From Oricola sp. (GTDB lineage: Bacteria; Pseudomonadota; Alphaproteobacteria; Rhizobiales; Rhizobiaceae): DNA of 64,000 bases. The notes under the pieces were generated by a model. That model was not told the DNA's origin, searched no databases, and worked only from the letters and a program-made list of their open reading frames with translations. The position numbers and the translations under genes are program-made. The DNA lies in NCBI RefSeq assembly GCF_022763245.1, contig NZ_JALEGV010000037.1, forward strand, positions 62,001 through 126,000. Direction: 5' to 3'. The stretch's first letter is position 1; the number at the start of each line of letters is the position of its first letter. Of the stretch, positions 54,175 to 62,100 are shown in pieces.

Positions 54175-54188
54175 CGGCCAGACGGTAA
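54171..54188. promoter_or_regulatory. TetR-type operator overlapping the -10 box
   Basis: Perfect dyad TTACCG-GCCAGA-CGGTAA. It covers the -10 box and the expected transcription start of the downstream promoter, the classic position for repression by the TetR protein encoded just upstream. Confidence 0.75.
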
Positions 54189-54210
54189 CTAAGTCGGAAA
54201 ACGGATCGCC

Positions 54211-55422
54211 ATGCACGCCGAGCGAGTGGAGAAGTCATCTTCGTTGGACGCGTTTCTCTCGCGGGAGGATCAGGAATTCAGGTTCCGGATGCGCGACTTC
54301 TTCCAGTCGGAAGTGCCTTCCGAAATCAGGGCGAAAGTCAGCGCCGGCCAGCCCCTAGCGAAGGATGACATCGTCACCTCGCAACAGATCCTGAATGCGC
54401 ACGGTCTGGCCGTCCCCCATTGGCCGGTGGAATGGGGCGGAAAGGACTGGACGCCTACACAGCGCTACCTCTTCACCGAGGAACTTCAGTTCAACGCGGT
54501 GCCGCTGCCATTGCAGTTCAACTGCTACATGGTCGGACCTGTGATCGCCGCTTTCGGCAGCGAGGACCAGAAGCGGAAGTTCCTGCCGCGCGCTGCAAAT
54601 TGCGACGACTGGTGGTGTCAGGGCTTCTCGGAGCCGAATGCCGGTTCCGACCTGGCGTCACTGAAGACGAGGGCGGTGCGCGACGGTGACGACTACGTGG
54701 TCAACGGCCAGAAGACCTGGACGACATACGGTCAATATGCCGACTGGATCTTCTGCCTTGTGCGGACGGATCCCGACGCGAAGAAGCAGCGCGGAATCTC
54801 GTTTCTCCTGATCGACCTGAACACGCCCGGCGTGGAGATGCGCCCGATCATCACGCTCGACGGAAGGCACGAGGTCAACGAGGTCTTCTTCTCCGATGTG
54901 CGCGTGCCCGCCGAAAATCTGGTCGGCGAGGAAAATCGGGGCTGGGACTACGCCAAGTTCCTGCTGGCAAACGAGCGGTCGGGGATCGCGCGGATCGGTC
55001 TGTCGAAGGAACGCGTCGCGCGCATCCGGCGCCGCGCGCAGGCAAAGGGCGTCTGGGATGATCCGCTGTTTCGCGCGGAGGTGATCCGCCTCGAAGTCGA
55101 ACTCAAGGCCCTGGAGGTGACGCAGATGCAGATCCTCGCGCGCGCCGGCCAGGGAGACAACACGCCAGACCCGGCGTCATCGATCCTGAAGCTGCGCGGA
55201 TCGCAGCTTCAGCAGCGCGCCTCGGAACTCCTGATGGAACTCGAGGGGCCAGCGGCCTTGCGCGCGCCCGGCGATGTGACGGACGCCCATGGCGCGGCCG
55301 AGGAAGAGCTGGCCGCTGCGGCCGCGCTCAACAACTATCTGAATTTCCGAAAGGTTTCCATCTATGGCGGCTCCAACGAGATCCAGAAGAACATCGTCGC
55401 GAAGACGATCCTGAACCTGTGA
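54211..55422 (+). CDS. Acyl-CoA dehydrogenase, large subunit (PimC-like)
   Basis: FAD enzyme that introduces the alpha-beta double bond in an acyl-CoA. It has 403 residues: an N-terminal helical domain, the FAD segment WWCQGFSEPNAGSDLASLKT, WTTYGQYADWIFCLVRT, and the C-terminal IYGGSNEIQKNIVAK. It is paired with a shorter dehydrogenase 7 nt downstream that lacks the catalytic base; such pairs form alpha2-beta2 enzymes in dicarboxylate (PimC/PimD) and steroid side-chain catabolism. Transcribed from a TetR-controlled promoter. Confidence 0.9.
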   Translation: MHAERVEKSSSLDAFLSREDQEFRFRMRDFFQSEVPSEIRAKVSAGQPLAKDDIVTSQQILNAHGLAVPHWPVEWGGKDWTPTQRYLFTEELQFNAVPLPLQFNCYMVGPVIAAFGSEDQKRKFLPRAANCDDWWCQGFSEPNAGSDLASLKTRAVRDGDDYVVNGQKTWTTYGQYADWIFCLVRTDPDAKKQRGISFLLIDLNTPGVEMRPIITLDGRHEVNEVFFSDVRVPAENLVGEENRGWDYAKFLLANERSGIARIGLSKERVARIRRRAQAKGVWDDPLFRAEVIRLEVELKALEVTQMQILARAGQGDNTPDPASSILKLRGSQLQQRASELLMELEGPAALRAPGDVTDAHGAAEEELAAAAALNNYLNFRKVSIYGGSNEIQKNIVAKTILNL

Positions 55423-55429
55423 GGCTGCC

Positions 55430-56494
55430 GTGAAAGCGCTAACCGACGAACACCGAATGCTCCAGGACAGCATCGAAGGCATTCTGTCTTCGACCAGCGA
55501 CGCCGACGCCGTCTGGACCCAGCTTGCAGAATTGGGAATGCTCGGCCTGACGATCTCTGAGGCCGACGACGGCGCGGGGCTGGGGCTGGCCGAACTGCTC
55601 CTCTTCGCCCACGGCTTCGGGCAGGCGGGCGTCTCGACGCATTATCTGGGCGCCGAGATCCTCGCCATGCCGTTGCTGGCCGCGCAATCGTCGCATCCAG
55701 CCGTCGCCGGCCTGCTTGCGGATTGTGTCGCCGGCACACGGATCGCCACACTGGCGCTCGACGACTTGGCGCCCGTGACGGCGACACGTGCCGCTGGCGG
55801 CGGGTTCGTGATCAGCGGCGTGAAGACGCTTGTCCCGTCAGGTTCAAAGGCTGGAATCATCGTGCTGTCGGCATCGCTTGACGACGCTCCGGCACTGTTC
55901 GTCCTCGACACCGAGACCGACGGGATCACGCGCGTACCCTATGAACCGGCCGCCTCCGGCGCGGGTGCCGATGTCGTGTTCGACGCCGTGGGCGTCGACG
56001 AAGCCGCGCTCCTGGCCAAGGGCGACGAGGCGGATCGGCTGATCGCCGATGCGCGGGCTCGTGGTTTGCTTGCGGTCTGCGCGGACATGCTCGGTTGCAT
56101 GGAAAAGCTGCTCGACCTGACCGTCGACTACCTGCGCACCCGGCAGCAATTCGGCCAGCCTCTCGCGTCGTTTCAGGTGCTGCAGCACGCAGCCGTGGAC
56201 ATGTATGTCGAACTCGAAACCGCCCGCGCGATGCTGGACTACGGCGTTCGCCTCTATGACGCCCCTCAGAATGAGCGGGCGCATGCGTTGGACGCGGTGA
56301 AATTCAAACTGAACGCTGCGGCCAAGACCGTCGGTGAATCCGCGGTGCAGCTTCACGGCGGTATCGGCATGACGATGGAAAGCCTCACGGGCCGCCTCTT
56401 CGCGCGCCTCACCGCCGACCGGCTCTCGTTCGGTGACAGTCGCGCGTGCCTGGCGCGTCTCGTCGCCAACGACGCCAGCATCGCATTGAGTTGA
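55430..56494 (+). CDS. Acyl-CoA dehydrogenase, small subunit (PimD-like), catalytic base missing
   Basis: A 354-residue acyl-CoA dehydrogenase family protein, GTG 55430 after GAGG, 7 nt past the large subunit. It keeps the overall fold (TISEADDGAGLGLAELLLF, TRQQFGQPLASFQVLQH, LHGGIGMTMES). Where active enzymes have the E-G-T/E-I-Q catalytic loop it has LSFGDSRACLARL, so it lacks the base glutamate. It should therefore act as the non-catalytic partner in a heterotetramer with the gene upstream. Confidence 0.88.
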   Translation: MKALTDEHRMLQDSIEGILSSTSDADAVWTQLAELGMLGLTISEADDGAGLGLAELLLFAHGFGQAGVSTHYLGAEILAMPLLAAQSSHPAVAGLLADCVAGTRIATLALDDLAPVTATRAAGGGFVISGVKTLVPSGSKAGIIVLSASLDDAPALFVLDTETDGITRVPYEPAASGAGADVVFDAVGVDEAALLAKGDEADRLIADARARGLLAVCADMLGCMEKLLDLTVDYLRTRQQFGQPLASFQVLQHAAVDMYVELETARAMLDYGVRLYDAPQNERAHALDAVKFKLNAAAKTVGESAVQLHGGIGMTMESLTGRLFARLTADRLSFGDSRACLARLVANDASIALS

Positions 56495-56612
56495 ATCCGG
56501 AACGGCCCACCCTTCTTCGAGGCCGATTCCCTTTTCTCAGTGCCATTCCCGCCATGCTCGGGCTTCCGCCCAGCGTCGAACACAGAATCGTGAAAGCAAT
56601 GGAGAGCCCGTG

Positions 56613-58574
56613 ATGGCGGACATGTCAGTAGGTCTTGAGCGGTCAAACGGGATCGCGATCCTCACGATCGACCGACCGCCGGTCAACGCGCTGTCGCACG
56701 AGTTGCGGAAGTTGATCGCGGCGCGGCTCGACGAGGTGGCGCGTGACGACGCGATCGCCGGGCTGGTGATCGCCTGCGCCGGCCGGACGTTTGTCGCCGG
56801 GGCGGATATCGAGGAACTGGGACTGGTCAGGCACCCGATGCTGCGCGACCTGATCGACACGCTAGAACGTATCGGCAAACCCAGCGTCGCCGCCATTCAC
56901 GGGACCGCGCTCGGTGGCGGCTTCGAACTGTCGCTTGGTTGCACGTTTCGCTCGGCAATCGCAGACGCGAAAATCGGCCTTCCGGAGGTCAAGCTCGGCC
57001 TGCTGCCGGGGGCGGGCGGCACGGTTCGCACGACCTATCTCGCCGGCGCGGAGGCCGCGCTGAAATTGGCCGGCACCGGAGACATGCTGGACGCGACATC
57101 CGCCCGCGATCTCGGACTGGTCGACGTTCTATTCGACAGTGATCTCGTCGCAGGCTCGGTACGCTTTCTGGCCGACAGGATCGCTGCCGGAAACATTCCT
57201 TCGCCGGTTTCCAGCCGTGCACGCCCCGCGGAGCGGACGGATGACGGGCAGTTGGCGAAAATGACCGCGGAACTCTGCCGCAAGGCGCGATCTTCCGCGC
57301 CAGAGCAGGTCGCCAAAGCCGTCAGAAACGCCATCGATCTCTCTTTCGACGATGCGATGATCGAAGAGCGGCGCCTCTTCGATGCCGCCGCCGCAAGCCC
57401 GCGCTTTCGGGCGCTCCGGCATCTGTTCTTCGCCGAGAGGGCTGCGGCGAAGCCGGTGGAAACGGTTGACGCGGCCCCGCCTCGCACCGTGCAGTCGGTC
57501 GCCGTGATCGGTGCGGGCACGATGGGAAGCGGCATCGCCATGGCGTTCGCCAACAGCGGCTTCGACGTGGTGGTCCGCGAAACCGGCGATGCCGCACTCG
57601 AGAGAGGCATGAAGCGCATCCGCGATACCTACGATCGCTCGGTTACGCGCGGCTCGCTCTCGCGGGAGGATGCGGATGGCCGGATTGGCCGGGTTTCCGG
57701 GACGACGGAGGCCGAGGCGCTGTCGGCGGCCGACCTGATCATCGAGGCCGCGTTCGAGGACATGGCCGTCAAGAAACAGATCTTCGCCGAGATCGACGCC
57801 ATCGCGAAACCCGGGGCGATTCTGGCGACCAACACGTCCTATCTGGACGTGAACGAGATCGCCCGGTCCACGCGTCGTCCCTCGGACGTGCTCGGCCTCC
57901 ACTTCTTCTCGCCCGCCAATGTCATGAGGCTGCTTGAAGTGGTTCGCGGCGCGGATACGGCACCCGAAGTGATCGCGACGGTGCTGAAGGTCGCGCGCCG
58001 GCTCGGCAAGCAGCCGGTCGTGGTCGGAGTCTGCCACGGCTTCGTCGGAAATCGGATGCTGCAGGCCCGCAATTCACAACTGTCGCGATTGCTGCTCGAC
58101 GGAGCAGACCCGGCGGATGTCGATGCGGCGTTCCGCAATTTCGGCTGGCCGATGGGGCCGTGCCAGATGCAGGACCTCGCCGGCCTGGACATCAGCTGGC
58201 GCAACCGGAAAGCGCTTGGAAAGGTCGATCTGCTTCCCGACCGGCTCTGTGAAAACGGCCGCCTCGGCCAGAAGGCCGGCAAGGGATGGTATCGCTACGA
58301 GAACGGGCGCGACCCGAAGCCCGATGCGGAGGTCGCCGCGCTGATCGAGGAACTGGCGGCAGAAAGCGGCATCGCCCGGCGCACCGTCGGCGAACAGGAG
58401 ATCATCGACCGCACTCATGGTCCGATGATTGACGAGGGCCGGCGCATCCTGGAAGAGGGCGTTGCCGCGAGGGCCTCCGACATCGACGTGGTCTGGGTCA
58501 ATGGCTACGGTTTTCCGCGCGACCTCGGCGGGCCGATGTACTGGGACGAGCATTTTCGCACGTCATCGCAATGA
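56613..58574 (+). CDS. Bifunctional enoyl-CoA hydratase/3-hydroxyacyl-CoA dehydrogenase (FadB/PimF-like)
   Basis: A 653-residue fusion of two beta-oxidation steps. Residues ~1-185 are a crotonase with both acid residues (Glu105 in GGGFELSLGC and Glu125 in GLPEVKLGL). After a linker, the Rossmann GAGTMGSGIAMAFANSG begins the 3-hydroxyacyl-CoA dehydrogenase, with HFFSPANVMRLLEVV and VGVCHGFVGNRM, then a duplicated C-terminal dimerisation domain. ATG at 56613 is favoured by GGAG upstream. It follows the dehydrogenase pair as in the pim operon. No thiolase follows. Confidence 0.93.
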   Translation: MADMSVGLERSNGIAILTIDRPPVNALSHELRKLIAARLDEVARDDAIAGLVIACAGRTFVAGADIEELGLVRHPMLRDLIDTLERIGKPSVAAIHGTALGGGFELSLGCTFRSAIADAKIGLPEVKLGLLPGAGGTVRTTYLAGAEAALKLAGTGDMLDATSARDLGLVDVLFDSDLVAGSVRFLADRIAAGNIPSPVSSRARPAERTDDGQLAKMTAELCRKARSSAPEQVAKAVRNAIDLSFDDAMIEERRLFDAAAASPRFRALRHLFFAERAAAKPVETVDAAPPRTVQSVAVIGAGTMGSGIAMAFANSGFDVVVRETGDAALERGMKRIRDTYDRSVTRGSLSREDADGRIGRVSGTTEAEALSAADLIIEAAFEDMAVKKQIFAEIDAIAKPGAILATNTSYLDVNEIARSTRRPSDVLGLHFFSPANVMRLLEVVRGADTAPEVIATVLKVARRLGKQPVVVGVCHGFVGNRMLQARNSQLSRLLLDGADPADVDAAFRNFGWPMGPCQMQDLAGLDISWRNRKALGKVDLLPDRLCENGRLGQKAGKGWYRYENGRDPKPDAEVAALIEELAAESGIARRTVGEQEIIDRTHGPMIDEGRRILEEGVAARASDIDVVWVNGYGFPRDLGGPMYWDEHFRTSSQ

Positions 58575-58601
58575 ATATGCTGCGCCCGAGTTGGGGGCTT
58601 T

Positions 58602-59552
58602 TCAGGGCGTCTGGCCGAATGCCGTGGCGGGGGCTTTCTCGCCCTCCGCGGCGATCTCGTTTTCCAGCCAGGATCGGAACGCTATCAGCGGCTTGTGCTG
58701 CGCCCGGTCGCTAGGCCATGCAAGCCAATAGGCCCCGGTACCGGTGACCGTCTTCGTCAGGATCGGCGAAAGCCGGCCCGTCGCGATCTCGGATTCCGCG
58801 ATGTATTCAGGCAGCAGCGCGACGCCCAGACCGGCGATGGTCGCTTCGATCATCGGCGCGAATTGATCGAAGAGCATCCCCGACACGTCAAGCGCCTTTG
58901 TCCCCTGGTCATCGAACCATGACCTCCAGGCCGAGGGCCTGGTTTCGATCTGGAAGAATTGCAGTCCGCGCATGTCGGCGGGTGACGCGATTGGGTGCTG
59001 CTCCAAGAGCGACGGTGCGGCACAGGCGACAAGCCGCTCGTCGAAGAGCTTCAGGTGATGGGCGGGTGACCGGGTTTCCGGTCCGAAATAGATCGCCGCG
59101 TCGAAGCCGTCGGAACTGAAATCCGGCGGCTGTATTCGCGTGGACAGGTTGATGGTTATGCCGGGATTGTCGGCGACGAAAGTTGCCAGTCGCGGCGCGA
59201 GCCAGCGCGTGCCGAAAGCGGGCAAGATCGCCAGCGCCAACGATCCCCCGTCGAGATTCGCCGACAGGCGCATGCTGGACCGCTGGATGAGATCCAGGGC
59301 GGTCGAAACGTCCCGGCCAAAATCGATCGCCGATTGCGTGGGCAGCAGCCGCTTCTTTTCCCTGAGGAAGAGTTCGCGTCCGAGTTGGCCTTCAAGATTC
59401 TGGATCAGCCGGCTGACGGTGCCCTGAGACAATTGAAGGTCTCGTGCCGCCGCGCTCGCCGATCCCGTGCGCAGCACGGCGTCGAAGGCCGTCAGCATGC
59501 TCAGGGATGGAAGATAGCGTCGATTTCGCACGGTAACATGCATATAATGCAT
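58602..59552 (-). CDS. LysR-family regulator (GcvA-like), divergent from glutaryl-CoA dehydrogenase
   Basis: Up to 316 residues. The N-terminal winged helix-turn-helix (SLSMLTAFDAVLRTGSASAA, LSQGTVSRLIQNLEGQLG) and LysR effector domain follow the GcvA/AmpR-like pattern. The start is uncertain: ATG 59552, ATG 59543 and GTG 59531 are in frame and none has a clear ribosome site. Both ATGs lie inside a palindrome at 59537-59553. It is divergent from the glutaryl-CoA dehydrogenase gene and is probably its regulator. Confidence 0.88.
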   Translation of the reverse strand: MHYMHVTVRNRRYLPSLSMLTAFDAVLRTGSASAAARDLQLSQGTVSRLIQNLEGQLGRELFLREKKRLLPTQSAIDFGRDVSTALDLIQRSSMRLSANLDGGSLALAILPAFGTRWLAPRLATFVADNPGITINLSTRIQPPDFSSDGFDAAIYFGPETRSPAHHLKLFDERLVACAAPSLLEQHPIASPADMRGLQFFQIETRPSAWRSWFDDQGTKALDVSGMLFDQFAPMIEATIAGLGVALLPEYIAESEIATGRLSPILTKTVTGTGAYWLAWPSDRAQHKPLIAFRSWLENEIAAEGEKAPATAFGQTP

Positions 59553-59553
59553 G
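59537..59553. promoter_or_regulatory. Palindrome in the LysR / glutaryl-CoA dehydrogenase divergent region
   Basis: CATGCAT-ATA-ATGCATG, a perfect 7-bp dyad with 3-bp centre. It overlaps the possible ATG starts of the LysR gene and is about 90 nt before the dehydrogenase start. Likely a LysR binding site with autoregulation if the regulator starts at the GTG downstream. Confidence 0.45.
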
Positions 59554-59642
59554 AAGTCAGGTATTCATAGCGCTTTCTGGAGAGGCGTTCGGTCGGGTAG
59601 GGAGGTTGTGATCTTATCTTTGTGAAACAGGATATCAGTGCC

Positions 59643-60854
59643 ATGGCCCAGCATCCCACATCGAGCCGTTCGGGGATGGTCCCTTTCGCGTGGCAGGATC
59701 CTTTTCTGTTCGAAGGGCAATTGTCCGAAGAAGAACGCATGATCCGTGACACTGCGGCGGCATTCGCCGCCGACAAGCTCGCGCCGATCGTCGAGCGGGC
59801 CTATCAGGACGAGGTGACTGATCCCGATCTCTTCCGGCAGATGGGAGAGGCCGGATTGCTCGGGGTGACATTGCCGGAGGACTATGGCTGCGCCGCTTCT
59901 TCCTACGTGTCCTACGGCCTGGTCGCGCGCGAGATCGAGCGTGTCGATTCAGGGTATCGCTCGATGATGAGCGTGCAGTCCTCGCTCGTCATGTATCCGA
60001 TCTATGCCTATGGCTCCGAAGACCAACGGCGCAAATATCTGCCGAAATTGGCCAGCGGCGACTATGTCGGCTGCTTCGGTCTGACCGAACCGGACGCCGG
60101 CTCCGATCCGGCCGGAATGAAGACACGGGCGATCAGGACCAATGCCGGTTATCGCATCTCCGGCAGCAAAACCTGGATTTCCAACGCGCCGATCGCCGAC
60201 ATCTTCGTCGTATGGGCGAAGTGCGAGGACGAGAACGACCGGGTGCGCGGCTTCATATTGGAAAAAGGCATGAAAGGCCTGTCGGCGCCGAAGATCGGCG
60301 GCAAGTTGAGCCTGCGCGCCTCGATTACCGGTGAAGTGGTGCTGGACAACGTGGAAGTGCCGGCCGACGCCATGCTCCCGAATGTCGCCGGCATGAGCGG
60401 CCCCTTCGGCTGCCTAAACCGGGCCCGGTACGGCATCGCCTGGGGCGCGATGGGCGCGGCAGAAGACTGCTGGCATCGCGCCCGGCAATACGGTCTCGAA
60501 CGGCACCAGTTCAATCGTCCGCTGGCCGCGACGCAGCTCTTCCAGAAGAAGCTGGCCGACATGCAGGCCGAAATCACATTGGGTCTGCAGGCGGCCCTGC
60601 GCGTGGGGCGTCTGATGGATGAGGGCAGCTTCGCGCCGGAGATGGTGTCGCTGATCAAGCGCAACAATTGCGGCAAGGCACTCGATATCGCGCGAATGTC
60701 ACGTGACATGCATGGCGGCAACGGCATCCAGATCGGCTATCACGTCATGCGCCACGCCCAGAACCTGGAAACCGTGAACACCTATGAAGGCACGCACGAC
60801 GTGCACGCCCTCATTCTGGGCCGCGCCCAGACCGGTCTGCAGGCCTTCTTCTGA
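59643..60854 (+). CDS. gcdH: Glutaryl-CoA dehydrogenase-like acyl-CoA dehydrogenase
   Basis: Oxidatively decarboxylates glutaryl-CoA to crotonyl-CoA. It has 403 residues from ATG 59643; a GTG at 59622 is possible. [57 protein letters not shown] and the catalytic loop with Glu382 ([20 protein letters not shown]) match the GcdH subfamily closely. It is alone on its strand with a divergent LysR gene. It would take over products of odd-chain dicarboxylate beta-oxidation from the upstream enzymes. Confidence 0.9.
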   Translation: MAQHPTSSRSGMVPFAWQDPFLFEGQLSEEERMIRDTAAAFAADKLAPIVERAYQDEVTDPDLFRQMGEAGLLGVTLPEDYGCAASSYVSYGLVAREIERVDSGYRSMMSVQSSLVMYPIYAYGSEDQRRKYLPKLASGDYVGCFGLTEPDAGSDPAGMKTRAIRTNAGYRISGSKTWISNAPIADIFVVWAKCEDENDRVRGFILEKGMKGLSAPKIGGKLSLRASITGEVVLDNVEVPADAMLPNVAGMSGPFGCLNRARYGIAWGAMGAAEDCWHRARQYGLERHQFNRPLAATQLFQKKLADMQAEITLGLQAALRVGRLMDEGSFAPEMVSLIKRNNCGKALDIARMSRDMHGGNGIQIGYHVMRHAQNLETVNTYEGTHDVHALILGRAQTGLQAFF

Positions 60855-60973
60855 GGAAGCAGGGAAGTATCGCAATCGCATGCGCGTCTGATCTGATGCG
60901 TTCGTTCAGTTCAGGTTAGTCGTGTCAATGAGGGGAAACGGATTCGGTATCCTGTCCGCCGGCATCCATTAAT

Positions 60974-60986
60974 CCGGCAAAGCCGG
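60974..60986 (-). terminator. Short hairpin after tRNA-Glu
   Basis: CCGGC (60974-60978) and GCCGG (60982-60986) pair over a 3-nt loop, 6 nt past the tRNA 3' end on the minus strand, followed there by ATTAAT. Probable tRNA terminator. Confidence 0.45.
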
Positions 60987-60992
60987 GATCGC

Positions 60993-61067
60993 TGGTACTC
61001 CCAAGGGGAATCGAACCCCTGTTTCCGCCGTGAGAGGGCGGCGTCCTGACCGCTAGACGATGGGAGC
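60993..61067 (-). tRNA. tRNA-Glu (anticodon CTC)
   Basis: Cloverleaf on the minus strand: 5' GCTCCCA pairs with 3' TGGGAGT, the anticodon stem CCGCC/GGCGG encloses loop CTCTCAC (anticodon CTC, reads GAG), and the T arm is CAGGGGTTCGATTCCCCTT. The discriminator base is A and CCA is encoded. 75 nt in all. Its 3' end faces the catabolic locus. Confidence 0.95.
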
Positions 61068-61253
61068 GTGCGCGGGAGAGGCGCATATAGGCGTGTGCCG
61101 GCGTCGCGTCAATGCTCCTTTTTCAGCTTCCGCCGGCGAAGCAGCAGTCCGTGTGTCGCGCATGGCATGATTTGCATCTGGATTGGCGTGATTGGCGAGT
61201 GCCAAGGCTGGGGCCGGAGCCTAGTTTCCCTCCGACAACGGAAGGGAAACGCG

Positions 61254-62090
61254 ATGAGCGACAAGCAAACGCGCAAGAAGGTGGCGCTGGTGACCGGCGC
61301 GTCGTCGGGCATGGGCAAGGCGATCGCTGCTCGCCTGTTGGGCGAAGGGTTCAAGGTCTATGTCGCGGCGCGCAGCGTCAACAACATGCAGGAACTGGTC
61401 GTTGCCGGCGCGAAGCCGCTGCGCATGGACATTTCGAAGGATGAAGACGTCGTCGCCGCCGTCAATGCGATCCTCGCGGCCGACGGCGGCGTGGACGTGC
61501 TGGTCAACAATGCCGGTTTTGGCCTCTACGGCTCCGTGGAAGACGTGCCGCTGGACGAGGCGCGCTACCAGTTCGAGGTCAACCTCTTCGGCCTCGCAAG
61601 GCTGACCCAACTGCTGCTGCCCGCCATGCGCGAGCGCGGCGCCGGCCGGATCGTCAACATCACCTCGATGGGCGGCAAGATATATACGCCGCTCGGCGCC
61701 TGGTATCACGCCACCAAACACGCGCTCGAAGGTTGGTCCGACTGCCTGCGGCTGGAGGTTGCGCCCTTCGGCATCGACGTGGTGATCGTCGAACCTGGCA
61801 TCGTTCGAACCGGCTTCGGCGGGGTCACCGGGCAGTTGATCACGCGGTTCTCCGGCGGCGGCGCCTATGAGAAGTTGGCGCGGACCGTTGCCAAGGCCAC
61901 TGCGAAGACCTATGCGGCCCGCAGCGCTTCGGAACCGAAGGTCGTCGCCGACGTGGTGGTCGAGGCGCTGCAGGTGCGGCGTCCGAGAACGCGCTATGTT
62001 GTCGGATCTCTCGCGCGGCCGCTGATTGTCGCCCGGCGCTGGCTGGGCGACCGGATGTTCGACCGTCTGATCATGAGCCAGGTGAAGTGA
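61254..62090 (+). CDS. Short-chain dehydrogenase/reductase (classical SDR)
   Basis: A 278-residue NAD(P)-dependent oxidoreductase, ATG 61254 after GAAGGGAA. The cofactor loop T-G-A-S-S-G-M-G is at ~14-21, NNAG near residue 84, and the active-site Ser (ITSMGGK), Tyr and Lys (YHATKHA) are intact. The C-terminal half (LRLEVAPFGIDVVIVEPGIV) fits the 17-beta-HSD/retinol-dehydrogenase-like subgroup. Substrate unknown. An AraC-type regulator follows after 10 nt on the same strand. Confidence 0.92.
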   Translation: MSDKQTRKKVALVTGASSGMGKAIAARLLGEGFKVYVAARSVNNMQELVVAGAKPLRMDISKDEDVVAAVNAILAADGGVDVLVNNAGFGLYGSVEDVPLDEARYQFEVNLFGLARLTQLLLPAMRERGAGRIVNITSMGGKIYTPLGAWYHATKHALEGWSDCLRLEVAPFGIDVVIVEPGIVRTGFGGVTGQLITRFSGGGAYEKLARTVAKATAKTYAARSASEPKVVADVVVEALQVRRPRTRYVVGSLARPLIVARRWLGDRMFDRLIMSQVK

Positions 62091-62100
62091 TGCACGTCGG

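Noticed and set aside
32429..60992. Integrase, transposase or flanking direct repeats marking the catabolic stretch as a mobile element
   Set aside because: None found by eye; only the tRNA position hints at an insertion.
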